Origin: Micromonospora chalcea | GTDB taxonomy: Bacteria > Actinomycetota > Actinomycetes > Mycobacteriales > Micromonosporaceae | DNA length: 36,491 nt | Direction of reading: 5' to 3' | NCBI RefSeq assembly: GCF_002926165.1 | Contig: NZ_MAGP01000152.1 | Location: forward strand, 1 to 36,491 | Made by a program: the position numbers and the translations under genes | The notes under the pieces: generated by a model | Seen by the model: the letters and a program-made list of their open reading frames with translations, nothing else | Databases searched by the model: none | Told to the model about the DNA's origin: nothing | Shown: in pieces, positions 29,740-36,491 of the stretch | Layout: each line of letters opens with the position of its first letter | How positions within the stretch are numbered: the stretch's first letter is position 1

Positions 29740-31860
29740 GTGTTCGTCCGACGACGGTGGACCGCGCTCGCCACCACCAGCATCCTGATCGCCGCTGTCC
29801 TGTCCCATCCCGGCCCCGGCGCCGCCGCGCCGGCCGCCCCCGCGCTCACCCTCGCGCCCACCGAGACCGCGCTGGTCCGCGTGCAGCTCGCCGACCGGGC
29901 GCAGCTCGACCGCCTGGTCGCCGGCGGCGCGGACCTGGCCAACCGTCCCCGCTCGCGGGACGGCAAGCTGATCGCCGACCTGGTCCTCACCGGCCGGCAG
30001 CTCACCGACCTCACCCGGCAGGGCGCGACCGCCCTGCAGGTCGTACAGCGGGCCGACGACGGCACCCGGCGGATCGCCGAGAGCCGCCGCGCCGCCCAGG
30101 AGCGCACCCGCGCCGGGCTGCGCGCGAGCGGCGCCGCCGCTGTCGACACGCTCCAGTTCCTCCAGGCGTACTGGTGGACCACCGGCGGGCGGACGTTCGT
30201 CCAGGCGCAGGTCGCCACCACCGCCAGCGACGACCCCGACGTGGAGATCACCGTCACCTGGCGTACCGCCGACGGCGCAACCGGCTCGTTCCCGCTGTAC
30301 CGCTTCGAGGACTCGGGCGAATACCAGTACCACTACGCGCTGCCGCAGCCGGCGCCCGGCCGGCCCGTGCAGTTCACCGCCACGTCCAGCCTGGGCGGAA
30401 CGAGCCGGCCGGTCACGCCGTCGCTCTGGCCGAACGCCTCCCCGCCGCCGCAGCCGGCCGGCTACCAGAAGGACTTCATCGACGCGTACCTGACGCCGCT
30501 GGGCATCAAGGCGCGCATCGCCCGGCTCGGCCGCCAGTACCGCGACCTGGTCGACGTGATCGACCTGCCGAACAAGACGCAGGGCTACCGACGCAACGCC
30601 GCCGCCTACCTGGGTGACCCGGCGGCCGCCGCCGTGGTGGTGGAGTCGGTCCGCTTCGGCGACCAGGGCATGAACGGCGTGCAGGTACGCACCGTCGACC
30701 CGGGCCGGCCGAGCCGGCCGCTGAGCATGCGCTACCGGGACCGGGTGCTCACGATTTCGCTGGCCACCGACCGGGCGGGCAAGGTGACGAGCACCACCGA
30801 CGACGTGGCCGCCCTGATCAACGCGCCGCGCGGCGCCCGCTTCCGGGCCACTGTGGAGGAGGGCTCGGCCGGGCTGCCGATGCCGGTCACCGGGCCGGTA
30901 CGCCTCGACGACGGGTTGCAGGGCACCGAGGTGCCGGCCCGGCCGTGGACGGTGCAGGCACTGCGCATCGGCAAGCACCGTGACGGCTCCCGGATCGGCG
31001 TGCTGGCGTACTCGCAGGAGCACGCCCGCGAGTGGGCCACCCCGCTCGTCACGCTGGAGTTCGCCGAGCGGCTGCTCGCCAACGCCCGCACCGACGCGGC
31101 GACCCGCAAGCTGCTGGAGCAGGTGGACGTGTTCGTCATCCCGACGGTCAACCCGGACGGCGCGAACTACTCGTTCCACGACTACAACTTCCAGCGCAAG
31201 AACCTGGTCAACCACTGCGCCGGTGAAGCGCGGGACCCGAAGTACCGGAACATGTGGGGCGTCGACGTCAACCGGAACTACACGGTCGGATCCCTGTTCG
31301 ACGGGTACGTGGGCGCGAGCACGAACTGCCTGGCCGGCAACTACGCGGGCACGGCGGAGCTGTCCGAGCCGGAGAGCCGCAACGTGATCGACCTGGCCAA
31401 GGCGCACCCGAACATCAAGTTCGCGATGAACGTGCACTCGTACGGCGGTTACTTCATGTGGCCGCCCGGGGCGTACAGGGCCGACGGGCGGGTGACGTTG
31501 CCGCGCCCGTCGATCGACGAGTCGACGCTGTTCCTGGCCAGCGCCCGGCGCATCGTCGGGGCCATCGCGGCCGAGCGCGGCACCGTCACCTGGCCGTCGC
31601 AGACCGGCCCGGTCGCCGACGTGCTCTACTCGGCGGCCGGCAACTCGGCCGACCAGCTCTACTACGAGCTGGGCATCTTCGCCTGGGACTTCGAGGTCGG
31701 CAACGACAGGTGGAACGAGGCCACCGGCCAGTGGGAGGGCGTCGGTTTCCAGCCGCCGTTCGACGAGGCGCACGGCGAGGCGCAGGAGTACGCCGGCGGC
31801 CTGGTGGAGCTGGTCCGCGTCGCCCGCGACTACGCGGCGAGCAACCCGGTCCGGCGCTGA
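29740..31860 (+). CDS. secreted M14-family zinc carboxypeptidase
   Basis: 706 residues from GTG 29740, preceded by AGGAGG 5 nt upstream. The signal peptide (RRRWTALATTSILIAAVLS...GAAA) is followed by an N-terminal region of about 370 residues. The M14 domain then has zinc ligands His428 and Glu431 (SQEHAREWATP) and His566 (MNVHSYGGYFMWP), and catalytic Glu652 (GIFAWDFEVGN). The substrate-binding VDVNRNY segment is also present. It removes C-terminal residues from peptides outside the cell. The open frame extends upstream to 29596 but that part overlaps the previous gene. It ends 45 bp before the convergent ligase gene, with a strong hairpin between. Confidence 0.92.
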   Translation: MFVRRRWTALATTSILIAAVLSHPGPGAAAPAAPALTLAPTETALVRVQLADRAQLDRLVAGGADLANRPRSRDGKLIADLVLTGRQLTDLTRQGATALQVVQRADDGTRRIAESRRAAQERTRAGLRASGAAAVDTLQFLQAYWWTTGGRTFVQAQVATTASDDPDVEITVTWRTADGATGSFPLYRFEDSGEYQYHYALPQPAPGRPVQFTATSSLGGTSRPVTPSLWPNASPPPQPAGYQKDFIDAYLTPLGIKARIARLGRQYRDLVDVIDLPNKTQGYRRNAAAYLGDPAAAAVVVESVRFGDQGMNGVQVRTVDPGRPSRPLSMRYRDRVLTISLATDRAGKVTSTTDDVAALINAPRGARFRATVEEGSAGLPMPVTGPVRLDDGLQGTEVPARPWTVQALRIGKHRDGSRIGVLAYSQEHAREWATPLVTLEFAERLLANARTDAATRKLLEQVDVFVIPTVNPDGANYSFHDYNFQRKNLVNHCAGEARDPKYRNMWGVDVNRNYTVGSLFDGYVGASTNCLAGNYAGTAELSEPESRNVIDLAKAHPNIKFAMNVHSYGGYFMWPPGAYRADGRVTLPRPSIDESTLFLASARRIVGAIAAERGTVTWPSQTGPVADVLYSAAGNSADQLYYELGIFAWDFEVGNDRWNEATGQWEGVGFQPPFDEAHGEAQEYAGGLVELVRVARDYAASNPVRR

Positions 31861-31866
31861 GGGCAG

Positions 31867-31903
31867 GCGGTCCCCGGCCGGTGGAAGTCCGTCCGGGGAC
31901 CGC
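31867..31903. terminator. bidirectional hairpin between carboxypeptidase and ligase genes
   Basis: GCGGTCCCCGG (31867-31877) pairs perfectly with CCGGGGACCGC (31893-31903), an 11-bp stem with a 15-nt loop, between two convergent stop codons. GGGCAG and CTGCCC outside it extend the symmetry. Confidence 0.7.
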
Positions 31904-31904
31904 G

Positions 31905-33800
31905 TCAGCCCTGCCCGTCCCGGTCCGCGGCGCCGAGGTCGCGGAAGACGGTGAGCGCGCCCGGGTCGTCGATGGTCGCCGGGACCGGCTCGTCGCGCCC
32001 CTCGACCAGGCCCCGCATGGTGCGCCGCAGGATCTTCCCGGAACGGGTCTTGGGCAGCGCCGGCACCACTGTCACCCGGCGGAACGCGGCCACCGGGCCG
32101 ATCCGCTGCCGGACCAGCGCGACCAGTTCGGCGGCGAGCGCGTCCGGGTCCACGTCGGCGCCGGCCTTGAGCACCACGTACCCGCTGGGCACCTGCCCCT
32201 TCAGCGCGTCGGCCACGCCGATCACCGCGCACTCGGCCACCGCCGGGTGCGTCGCCAGGACCTCCTCCATCGCGCCGGTGGACAGGCGGTGCCCGGCCAC
32301 GTTTATGACGTCGTCGGTGCGGCCCATCACGTACAGGTAGCCGTCCTCGTCGAACCGGCCGCCGTCACCGGTCAGGTAGTGGCCGGGGAACGTGGACAGG
32401 TAGGAGCGGACGAACCGCTCGTCGTCACCCCAGAGCGTGGGCAGGCAGCCGGGCGGCAGCGGCAGCCGGATCACGATCGAGCCGTCCGTGCCGGGCGGCA
32501 CGTCCCGGCCCGCGCCGTCGACCACGCGCACGTCGTAGCCGGGCACCGGCACCGTCGGCGACCCCGGCTTGATCGGCAGCGGCTCCAGGCCGCGCGGGTT
32601 GGCCGCCACCGGCCAGCCGGTCTCCGTCTGCCACCAGTTGTCGACAACGGGTACGCCGAGCCGCTGCCCCGCCCAGGCCCAGGTGTCCGGGTCCAGCCGC
32701 TCACCGGCGAGGAAGAGGGTACGCAGCGCGCTCAGGTCGTACCGGTCGATGTGCGCGCCGTCCGGGTCCTGGCGGCGGATCGCCCGGATCGCGGTGGGCG
32801 CGGTGAACAGGGCGGCCACCCGGTGCTCGGCGGCGACCCGCCAGAACGCCCCGGCGTCGGGGGTGCCGACCGGCTTGCCCTCGTAGAGCACGGTGGTCGC
32901 GCCGGTGAGCAGCGGCGCGTACACGATGTAGGAGTGGCCGACCACCCAGCCCACGTCGGAGGCGGCCCAGAAGACCTCGCCCGGCTCGATGCCGTAGACG
33001 TTGCGCATCGACCAGCGCAACGCCACCGCGTGCCCGCCGTTGTCCCGCACCACGCCCTTGGGCCGGCCGGTGGTGCCGGAGGTGTAGAGGACGTAGAGCG
33101 GGTCCGTGGCGGCCACCGGCTCGCACGACGCCGGTTCCGCGTCCGCCATCACCTCGGCCCAGGTCAGGTCGCGGCCCGGCACCAGCGGCGCCGGTTCCTG
33201 CGGGCGCTGCACCACCACGCACCGCTCCGGCGCGTGCGCGGCCTCGTCCAGCGCGGCGGCCAGGATCGGGTGGTACGGCACCACCCGGTCGGCCTCGATG
33301 CCGCAGGAGGTCGCCACCACCACCTTCGGCCGCGCGTCGTCGATCCGGACGGCCAGCTCGTGCGCGGCGAAGCCGCCGAATACCACCGAGTGCACCGCGC
33401 CGATCCGGGCGCAGGCCAGCATGGCGATCACCGCCTCCGGGACCATCGCCAGGTAGAGCAGCACCCGGTCGCCCCGGCCGACGCCGAGCCGGCGCAGCGC
33501 ACCGGCGAACCGGGCGGTCTCGGCGAGCAGTTCGGCGTAGGTGAGCGTGCGGACCGTGCCGGTCACCGGGCTGTCGTGGATCAACGCGGGCTGGTCGCCA
33601 CGCCCGGCGGCGACGTGCCGGTCCAGCGCGTTGTGACAGGTGTTCAGCACCCCGTCGGGGAACCAGCGGTACAGCGGCGCCGCCTCCTCGTCGAGGATGT
33701 GCTCCGGCGGGATGACCCAGTCGATGTCGGCCGCCGCGTCCCGCCAGAAACCGGCCGGGTCGGCGATGCTCCGCTCGTACGCTGATCGATACGCGCCCAT
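31905..33800 (-). CDS. acyl-CoA synthetase, propionyl-CoA synthetase (PrpE)-like
   Basis: 631 residues, AMP-forming acetyl/propionyl-CoA synthetase family. The adenylate motif is YTSGTTGRPKG, the aromatic acyl-pocket region is NWWQTETGWP, the hinge is TGDGGRFDEDGYLYVMGRTDDVINVAGHR, and the catalytic lysine is in LPKTRSGKILRR, the usual acetylation site. The C-terminal MRGLVEGRDEPVPATIDDPGAL is closer to PrpE than to Acs. It activates propionate (or acetate) with ATP and CoA. ATG 33800 gives MGAYRSAYERSIADPAGFWRDAA, typical of the family. Monocistronic in appearance. Confidence 0.9.
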   Translation of the reverse strand: MGAYRSAYERSIADPAGFWRDAAADIDWVIPPEHILDEEAAPLYRWFPDGVLNTCHNALDRHVAAGRGDQPALIHDSPVTGTVRTLTYAELLAETARFAGALRRLGVGRGDRVLLYLAMVPEAVIAMLACARIGAVHSVVFGGFAAHELAVRIDDARPKVVVATSCGIEADRVVPYHPILAAALDEAAHAPERCVVVQRPQEPAPLVPGRDLTWAEVMADAEPASCEPVAATDPLYVLYTSGTTGRPKGVVRDNGGHAVALRWSMRNVYGIEPGEVFWAASDVGWVVGHSYIVYAPLLTGATTVLYEGKPVGTPDAGAFWRVAAEHRVAALFTAPTAIRAIRRQDPDGAHIDRYDLSALRTLFLAGERLDPDTWAWAGQRLGVPVVDNWWQTETGWPVAANPRGLEPLPIKPGSPTVPVPGYDVRVVDGAGRDVPPGTDGSIVIRLPLPPGCLPTLWGDDERFVRSYLSTFPGHYLTGDGGRFDEDGYLYVMGRTDDVINVAGHRLSTGAMEEVLATHPAVAECAVIGVADALKGQVPSGYVVLKAGADVDPDALAAELVALVRQRIGPVAAFRRVTVVPALPKTRSGKILRRTMRGLVEGRDEPVPATIDDPGALTVFRDLGAADRDGQG

Positions 33801-34065
33801 ACCGTCATGCTGCGCCGCGGCGCACCGCCGGCACGACGGCCGGACGGGTCCGGTGCGCCGGAAGCACGGCCCGGCTCGCTGAACGGCCGCTCACGGCGGT
33901 GGGCGGTGGCCGCTCAGCCCAACGGGCGACGGATGAAGCCCGTGGGGCGGGGTAACCCAGCACGGTCCTGGTGGAGAGACGACCGGTGTCGCGGCGTACC
34001 GCGGCCGGGCACGCGGGCGGGCGGCGCGAATGCCGCCCGCCCGCGCATCCCGGGGCAAACCGAGT
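33801..34065. other. intergenic region between divergent ligase and lipoprotein genes
   Basis: No protein-coding gene is supported. It contains GGCCGCTCA twice (near 33884-33917), the strong hairpin at 34012-34045, and the promoter region of the ligase on the minus strand, which I could not place precisely. Confidence 0.5.
34012..34045. terminator. strong GC hairpin upstream of the lipoprotein gene
   Basis: Perfect 14-bp arms (CGCGGGCGGGCGGC at 34012-34025 and its complement at 34032-34045) with loop GCGAAT. It lies between divergent genes where no terminator is expected, 56 bp before the lipoprotein start. No T-tract. Confidence 0.5.
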
Positions 34066-34093
34066 TTGATCGACGACGGCTGTCGACTAGCGT
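34066..34093 (+). promoter_or_regulatory. candidate promoter of the lipoprotein gene
   Basis: TTGATC (34066-34071), 16-bp spacer, TAGCGT (34088-34093), with the GTG start 8 nt later. This implies a leaderless or near-leaderless transcript. Confidence 0.45.
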
Positions 34094-34101
34094 GCGCAGG
34101 C

Positions 34102-34581
34102 GTGAAAACCAATCGGATCTTGCCGATCCTCCTGACCTGTGCCGTGCTGGGGCTCGCCGCGTGCGGCGACGAGAAGCCCTCGACCACGGCCGGGCCGGCG
34201 GCCACCTCGGCCTCCGCCGCGCCCTCGTCGGCTGCCCCCTCGCCGTCGGCGGCCGCCGTGAGCGACAAGGAACTCTGCACCGCCGCAGAGAAGATCAACA
34301 AGGACATGCGGGCGAAGCTCATGACCGCCGTGCAGTCGGGCGGCGACCTGACGAAGCAGACCGGCGCGATCCTGACCGAGCTCGGTGACCGGGTGACCCA
34401 GCTCGCCGGGACCGCCGGCGACGGCAAGGCGGCCACCGCCCTGAAGGAGTTCGCCGCGGAGGCCGCCAAGGCGGGCTCAGCCGCCGACCCGGGCACCGCC
34501 GCCGACAACCCCGCCATGGAGAAGGCCAGCAAGGACATCAACGCCGCCTGCAAGACGGCCGGCGCGCCGACCACCTTCTGA
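34102..34581 (+). CDS. small secreted lipoprotein of unknown function
   Basis: 159 residues from GTG 34102. The lipoprotein signal MKTNRILPILLTCAVLGLAAC has the lipobox LAAC with Cys21 as the lipidated residue. A Ser/Ala/Thr/Pro linker (about 25-53) follows, then a helical domain with two cysteines (ELCTAAEKINKDM near the start, INAACKTAG near the end) that could form a disulfide. The family is not recognised. It is expected to be attached to the outer face of the membrane. It stands alone between two strong hairpins. Confidence 0.85.
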   Translation: MKTNRILPILLTCAVLGLAACGDEKPSTTAGPAATSASAAPSSAAPSPSAAAVSDKELCTAAEKINKDMRAKLMTAVQSGGDLTKQTGAILTELGDRVTQLAGTAGDGKAATALKEFAAEAAKAGSAADPGTAADNPAMEKASKDINAACKTAGAPTTF

Positions 34582-34592
34582 CGCCGACGCCC

Positions 34593-34628
34593 CTGTCGTC
34601 CGTCCGGCGCGCGCCGGACGGACGACAG
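34593..34628. terminator. perfect 36-bp palindrome between convergent genes
   Basis: CTGTCGTCCGTCCGGCGC (34593-34610) followed directly by its exact reverse complement (34611-34628). It lies between the stop codons of the lipoprotein gene and the minus-strand membrane-protein gene, so it probably acts as a bidirectional terminator. Confidence 0.75.
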
Positions 34629-34632
34629 TCAC

Positions 34633-35175
34633 CTAGACGCCTGTCACCCAGTTCCAGGCGGAGACCACCCACTCGGTCTGCTGCAGGTACGCCACCCCCA
34701 CGCCGACCAGGAACAACGCGGTGACCAGGTGAGCACCCTTGGCGCTGCGGCGCACCCGGCCGAGCTGCCGTTCCAGGATCAGCCGGCCGAGCAGCCGGGC
34801 CAGCGCGAACAGGCCGACCGCGGTGAGCAGGCTGAGCACGAACGTGAGCAGCGGCGCGATCAGGTTGCCCCGCCCGGAGATCGCCCAGATGCCCCAGCAG
34901 ACGAACGCGAACAGGGCCCCGGCGGCGCTCAGCTCCCCGCCCTTGCGGGCCTGGGCGAGATGCCAGCTCATCGGCCGGCGCGGCGCCGGCTCACCGGCCC
35001 AGTCGCCGTGCTGCTCGACGGTGGGGAACTGCTCGGTGCGGGGCGTACGCCGCGTGCGCGGCTGACCGACCGCCGCCACCCCGCGCTGGAACGCGTCCCG
35101 CTGCGGGGGCACCACCCCCGGCTGGGGCGGCACCTCCACGGTGCGCTCGGCCCATGGCTGTGTCTGGTCCGCCAT
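34633..35175 (-). CDS. membrane protein of unknown function with disordered cytoplasmic N-terminus
   Basis: 180 residues from ATG 35175 (MADQTQPWAERTVEVPPQPG), preceded by GGGGGAGGACGAGG. Residues 1-75 are polar, Pro/Gln/Arg-rich and probably disordered. Three hydrophobic segments follow at about 84-101, 105-128 and 148-165, separated by a basic stretch (RLILERQLGRVRRSAKGAH). No recognised domain. It diverges from the Eis-like gene across about 98 bp. Confidence 0.75.
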   Translation of the reverse strand: MADQTQPWAERTVEVPPQPGVVPPQRDAFQRGVAAVGQPRTRRTPRTEQFPTVEQHGDWAGEPAPRRPMSWHLAQARKGGELSAAGALFAFVCWGIWAISGRGNLIAPLLTFVLSLLTAVGLFALARLLGRLILERQLGRVRRSAKGAHLVTALFLVGVGVAYLQQTEWVVSAWNWVTGV

Positions 35176-35273
35176 CCTCGTCCTCCCCCTCGGCCGATCC
35201 CGGCCTCGCTTCCGAGGGTAGCCAGCCCGCAAATAGGGTGCCGACCCCCATCGCGGTGCGATACACACGTGCG

Positions 35274-36491
35274 GTGACTGACGTGCTGGTATCCCGGGCT
35301 GAGGACTTCGACGACATCGCGGCGCTGCTGGCGCTGGCCTTCCACGGCGATCTGGACCCCGACGTGCAGGCGCTCGAACGCCCGATCTTCGAGCCGGACC
35401 GGTCGTTACTGGTCCGCGACGGCGGGACGGTCGTGGCAAACGCCGCCGCGTTCAGCCGCGAGCTCGCGGTACCCGGCGCGAACGTGCCGGCCGCGCACGT
35501 GACGATGGTCGCTGTCGCGCCGACGCACCGGCGGCGCGGCCTGCTCACCGCGCTGATGCACCGCCAGCTGCGGGACGTCCGCGACGCCGGCCGGGAACCG
35601 ATCGCGGTGCTCTGGGCCAGCGAGGGCCGCATCTATCCCCGCTTCGGCTACGGGTCGGCGGCACCGCGGTACATGCTGTCCGTGGACACCACGGGGCTGC
35701 GCCTGCCCGCCCCGGCGCCCGCCGAGGGCAGGCTGCGTCTGGACCGTCCGGAGGCGCGCCGGGACGAGCTGGCCCGGCTGTACGAGCAGGCGCGCGCCGA
35801 CCGCCCCGGCTGGTCCCGCCGCGACGAGCGCTGGTGGTCGTACCTGCTGGCGGACCTCAAGGCGCACCGGGGCGGCGCCACCGAACGCCGGGTGCTGCTG
35901 CACGAGGGCCCCGGCGGGCTCGACGGATACGCGCTCTACCGGACGAAGGACAGCTCGACGGCCACCGGCCCGCAGGCCGAGACGCAGGTCGGCGAGGTGG
36001 TGGCGCTGACGCCGGAGGCGTACACGGCGTTGTGGCGCCTGCTGCTCTCGGTCGACCTGACCCGGCGGCTGTCGTTCCCGATCGCGGCCCTGGACGAGCC
36101 GCTGCTGCGGCTGGTGGACGAACCCCGCCAGCTCTCCCCGCATCTCGCCGACGCGCTCTGGGTGCGGGTGGTGGACGTGCCGGCCGCGCTCGCCGCCCGG
36201 CGCTACGCCGCTGACGTGGACGTGGTGATCGAGGTCACCGACGAGCTGCTGAAGGAGAACACCGGCCGCTGGCGGCTGGTCGGCGGCCCGGACGGGGCGG
36301 AGTGCACGCCCACCACCGCACAGGCCGGGCTGGCGTGTGACGTACGCGCGCTCGGTGAGCTGTACCTCGGCGGCGCGAACCCGTACGCGCTGGCCGCCGC
36401 CGGCCGCGTCCGGGAGCTGCTCCCGGACACGCGGACCGCGCTGACGCCCGGCTTCACCTGGTACCGCGCCCCCTCCCCCATGGAGGTCTTC
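35274..36491 (+). CDS. Eis-family GNAT N-acetyltransferase (stop codon beyond the window)
   Basis: 406 codons visible, starting at GTG 35274 (VTDVLVSRAEDFDDIAALL); an in-frame GTG three codons on is an alternative. The N-terminal GNAT domain has VAVAPTHRRRGLLTALMHRQL (acetyl-CoA-binding motif with the RRRG loop) and IAVLWASEGRIYPRFGYG. A second GNAT-like half and a C-terminal SCP2-like domain follow. Eis enzymes acetylate amines at several positions, including aminoglycosides. The last codon in the window is TTC (Phe). Eis proteins commonly end in Phe, whose carboxylate acts in catalysis, and the length (406 against about 400) fits, so the stop is probably the next codon. Confidence 0.88.
   Translation, partial: MTDVLVSRAEDFDDIAALLALAFHGDLDPDVQALERPIFEPDRSLLVRDGGTVVANAAAFSRELAVPGANVPAAHVTMVAVAPTHRRRGLLTALMHRQLRDVRDAGREPIAVLWASEGRIYPRFGYGSAAPRYMLSVDTTGLRLPAPAPAEGRLRLDRPEARRDELARLYEQARADRPGWSRRDERWWSYLLADLKAHRGGATERRVLLHEGPGGLDGYALYRTKDSSTATGPQAETQVGEVVALTPEAYTALWRLLLSVDLTRRLSFPIAALDEPLLRLVDEPRQLSPHLADALWVRVVDVPAALAARRYAADVDVVIEVTDELLKENTGRWRLVGGPDGAECTPTTAQAGLACDVRALGELYLGGANPYALAAAGRVRELLPDTRTALTPGFTWYRAPSPMEVF

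Noticed and set aside
29728..32232. Long minus-strand open frame opposite the M14 carboxypeptidase
   Set aside because: Composition is that of a shadow frame, and it runs across the carboxypeptidase and ligase genes, both of which have full catalytic motifs.
33890..34010. Riboswitch upstream of the lipoprotein gene
   Set aside because: The segment is structured and GC-rich, but I could not match conserved cores of cobalamin, ydaO (c-di-AMP) or other common riboswitches.
1..36491. CRISPR array
   Set aside because: No regularly spaced direct repeats of the right size were seen; the short tandem repeats at 7847 and 21234 have no spacers.

Overview
The window is high-GC actinobacterial chromosome, most likely Micromonosporaceae (Micromonospora-like). 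The evidence is the typical actinobacterial 16S rRNA leader at the left edge, the tig-clpP1-clpP2-clpX block, many GTG starts, TAGNNT-type -10 boxes just upstream of starts, and family content such as an Hsp70/beta-propeller fusion, an Eis acetyltransferase and a questin-oxidase-like protein. The genus is an inference; no rRNA body lies in the window.

Layout. 1-600 is the promoter and leader of a 16S rRNA gene lying just off the left edge on the minus strand. 610-3173 holds a small membrane protein, a nitrilase-family amidase, and a DMT transporter divergent from an XRE-cupin regulator. 3197-7556 (minus) is the proteostasis block trigger factor, ClpP1, ClpP2, ClpX, with a ClgR-type operator in front of clpP1. 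tRNA-Pro(TGG) and tRNA-Gly(TCC) follow.

8080-20559 looks like a genomic island of about 12.5 kb inserted into the 3' end of tRNA-Gly: a 35-bp exact copy of the tRNA 3' end lies at 20525-20559, and no integrase is recognisable. Gene debris lies at both island ends. Between them sits a signalling and conflict-type gene set. On the plus strand are a small membrane protein resembling the Pycsar effector PycTM and a membrane-anchored protein kinase that appears to start at ATT. On the minus strand is a tightly coupled operon: class III nucleotide cyclase, STAND-like P-loop NTPase, SPFH-like/vWA protein, vWA protein, PP2C phosphatase and a second tail-anchored kinase, followed by a Crp-type cyclic-nucleotide regulator. 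The working model (inference) is a cyclic-nucleotide immune or stress system in which a kinase/phosphatase/vWA module and an NTPase gate a cyclase, and the nucleotide acts on the membrane effector and/or the Crp protein. I do not recognise this full combination as a named system.

20626-36491 is ordinary accessory and core chromosome: a protein of unknown function, a SMI1/KNR4 protein, a membrane protein, a complete IS982-family element (22847-23854) sitting exactly at the stop codon of a nucleoside deaminase, a questin-oxidase-like protein, a secreted TIMP-like protein, a MOSC protein, a membrane-spanning Hsp70/propeller fusion, a secreted M14 carboxypeptidase, a propionyl-CoA synthetase-like ligase, a lipoprotein, a membrane protein, and an Eis-family acetyltransferase whose stop codon falls just beyond the window. 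Several convergent gene pairs are separated by strong hairpins.
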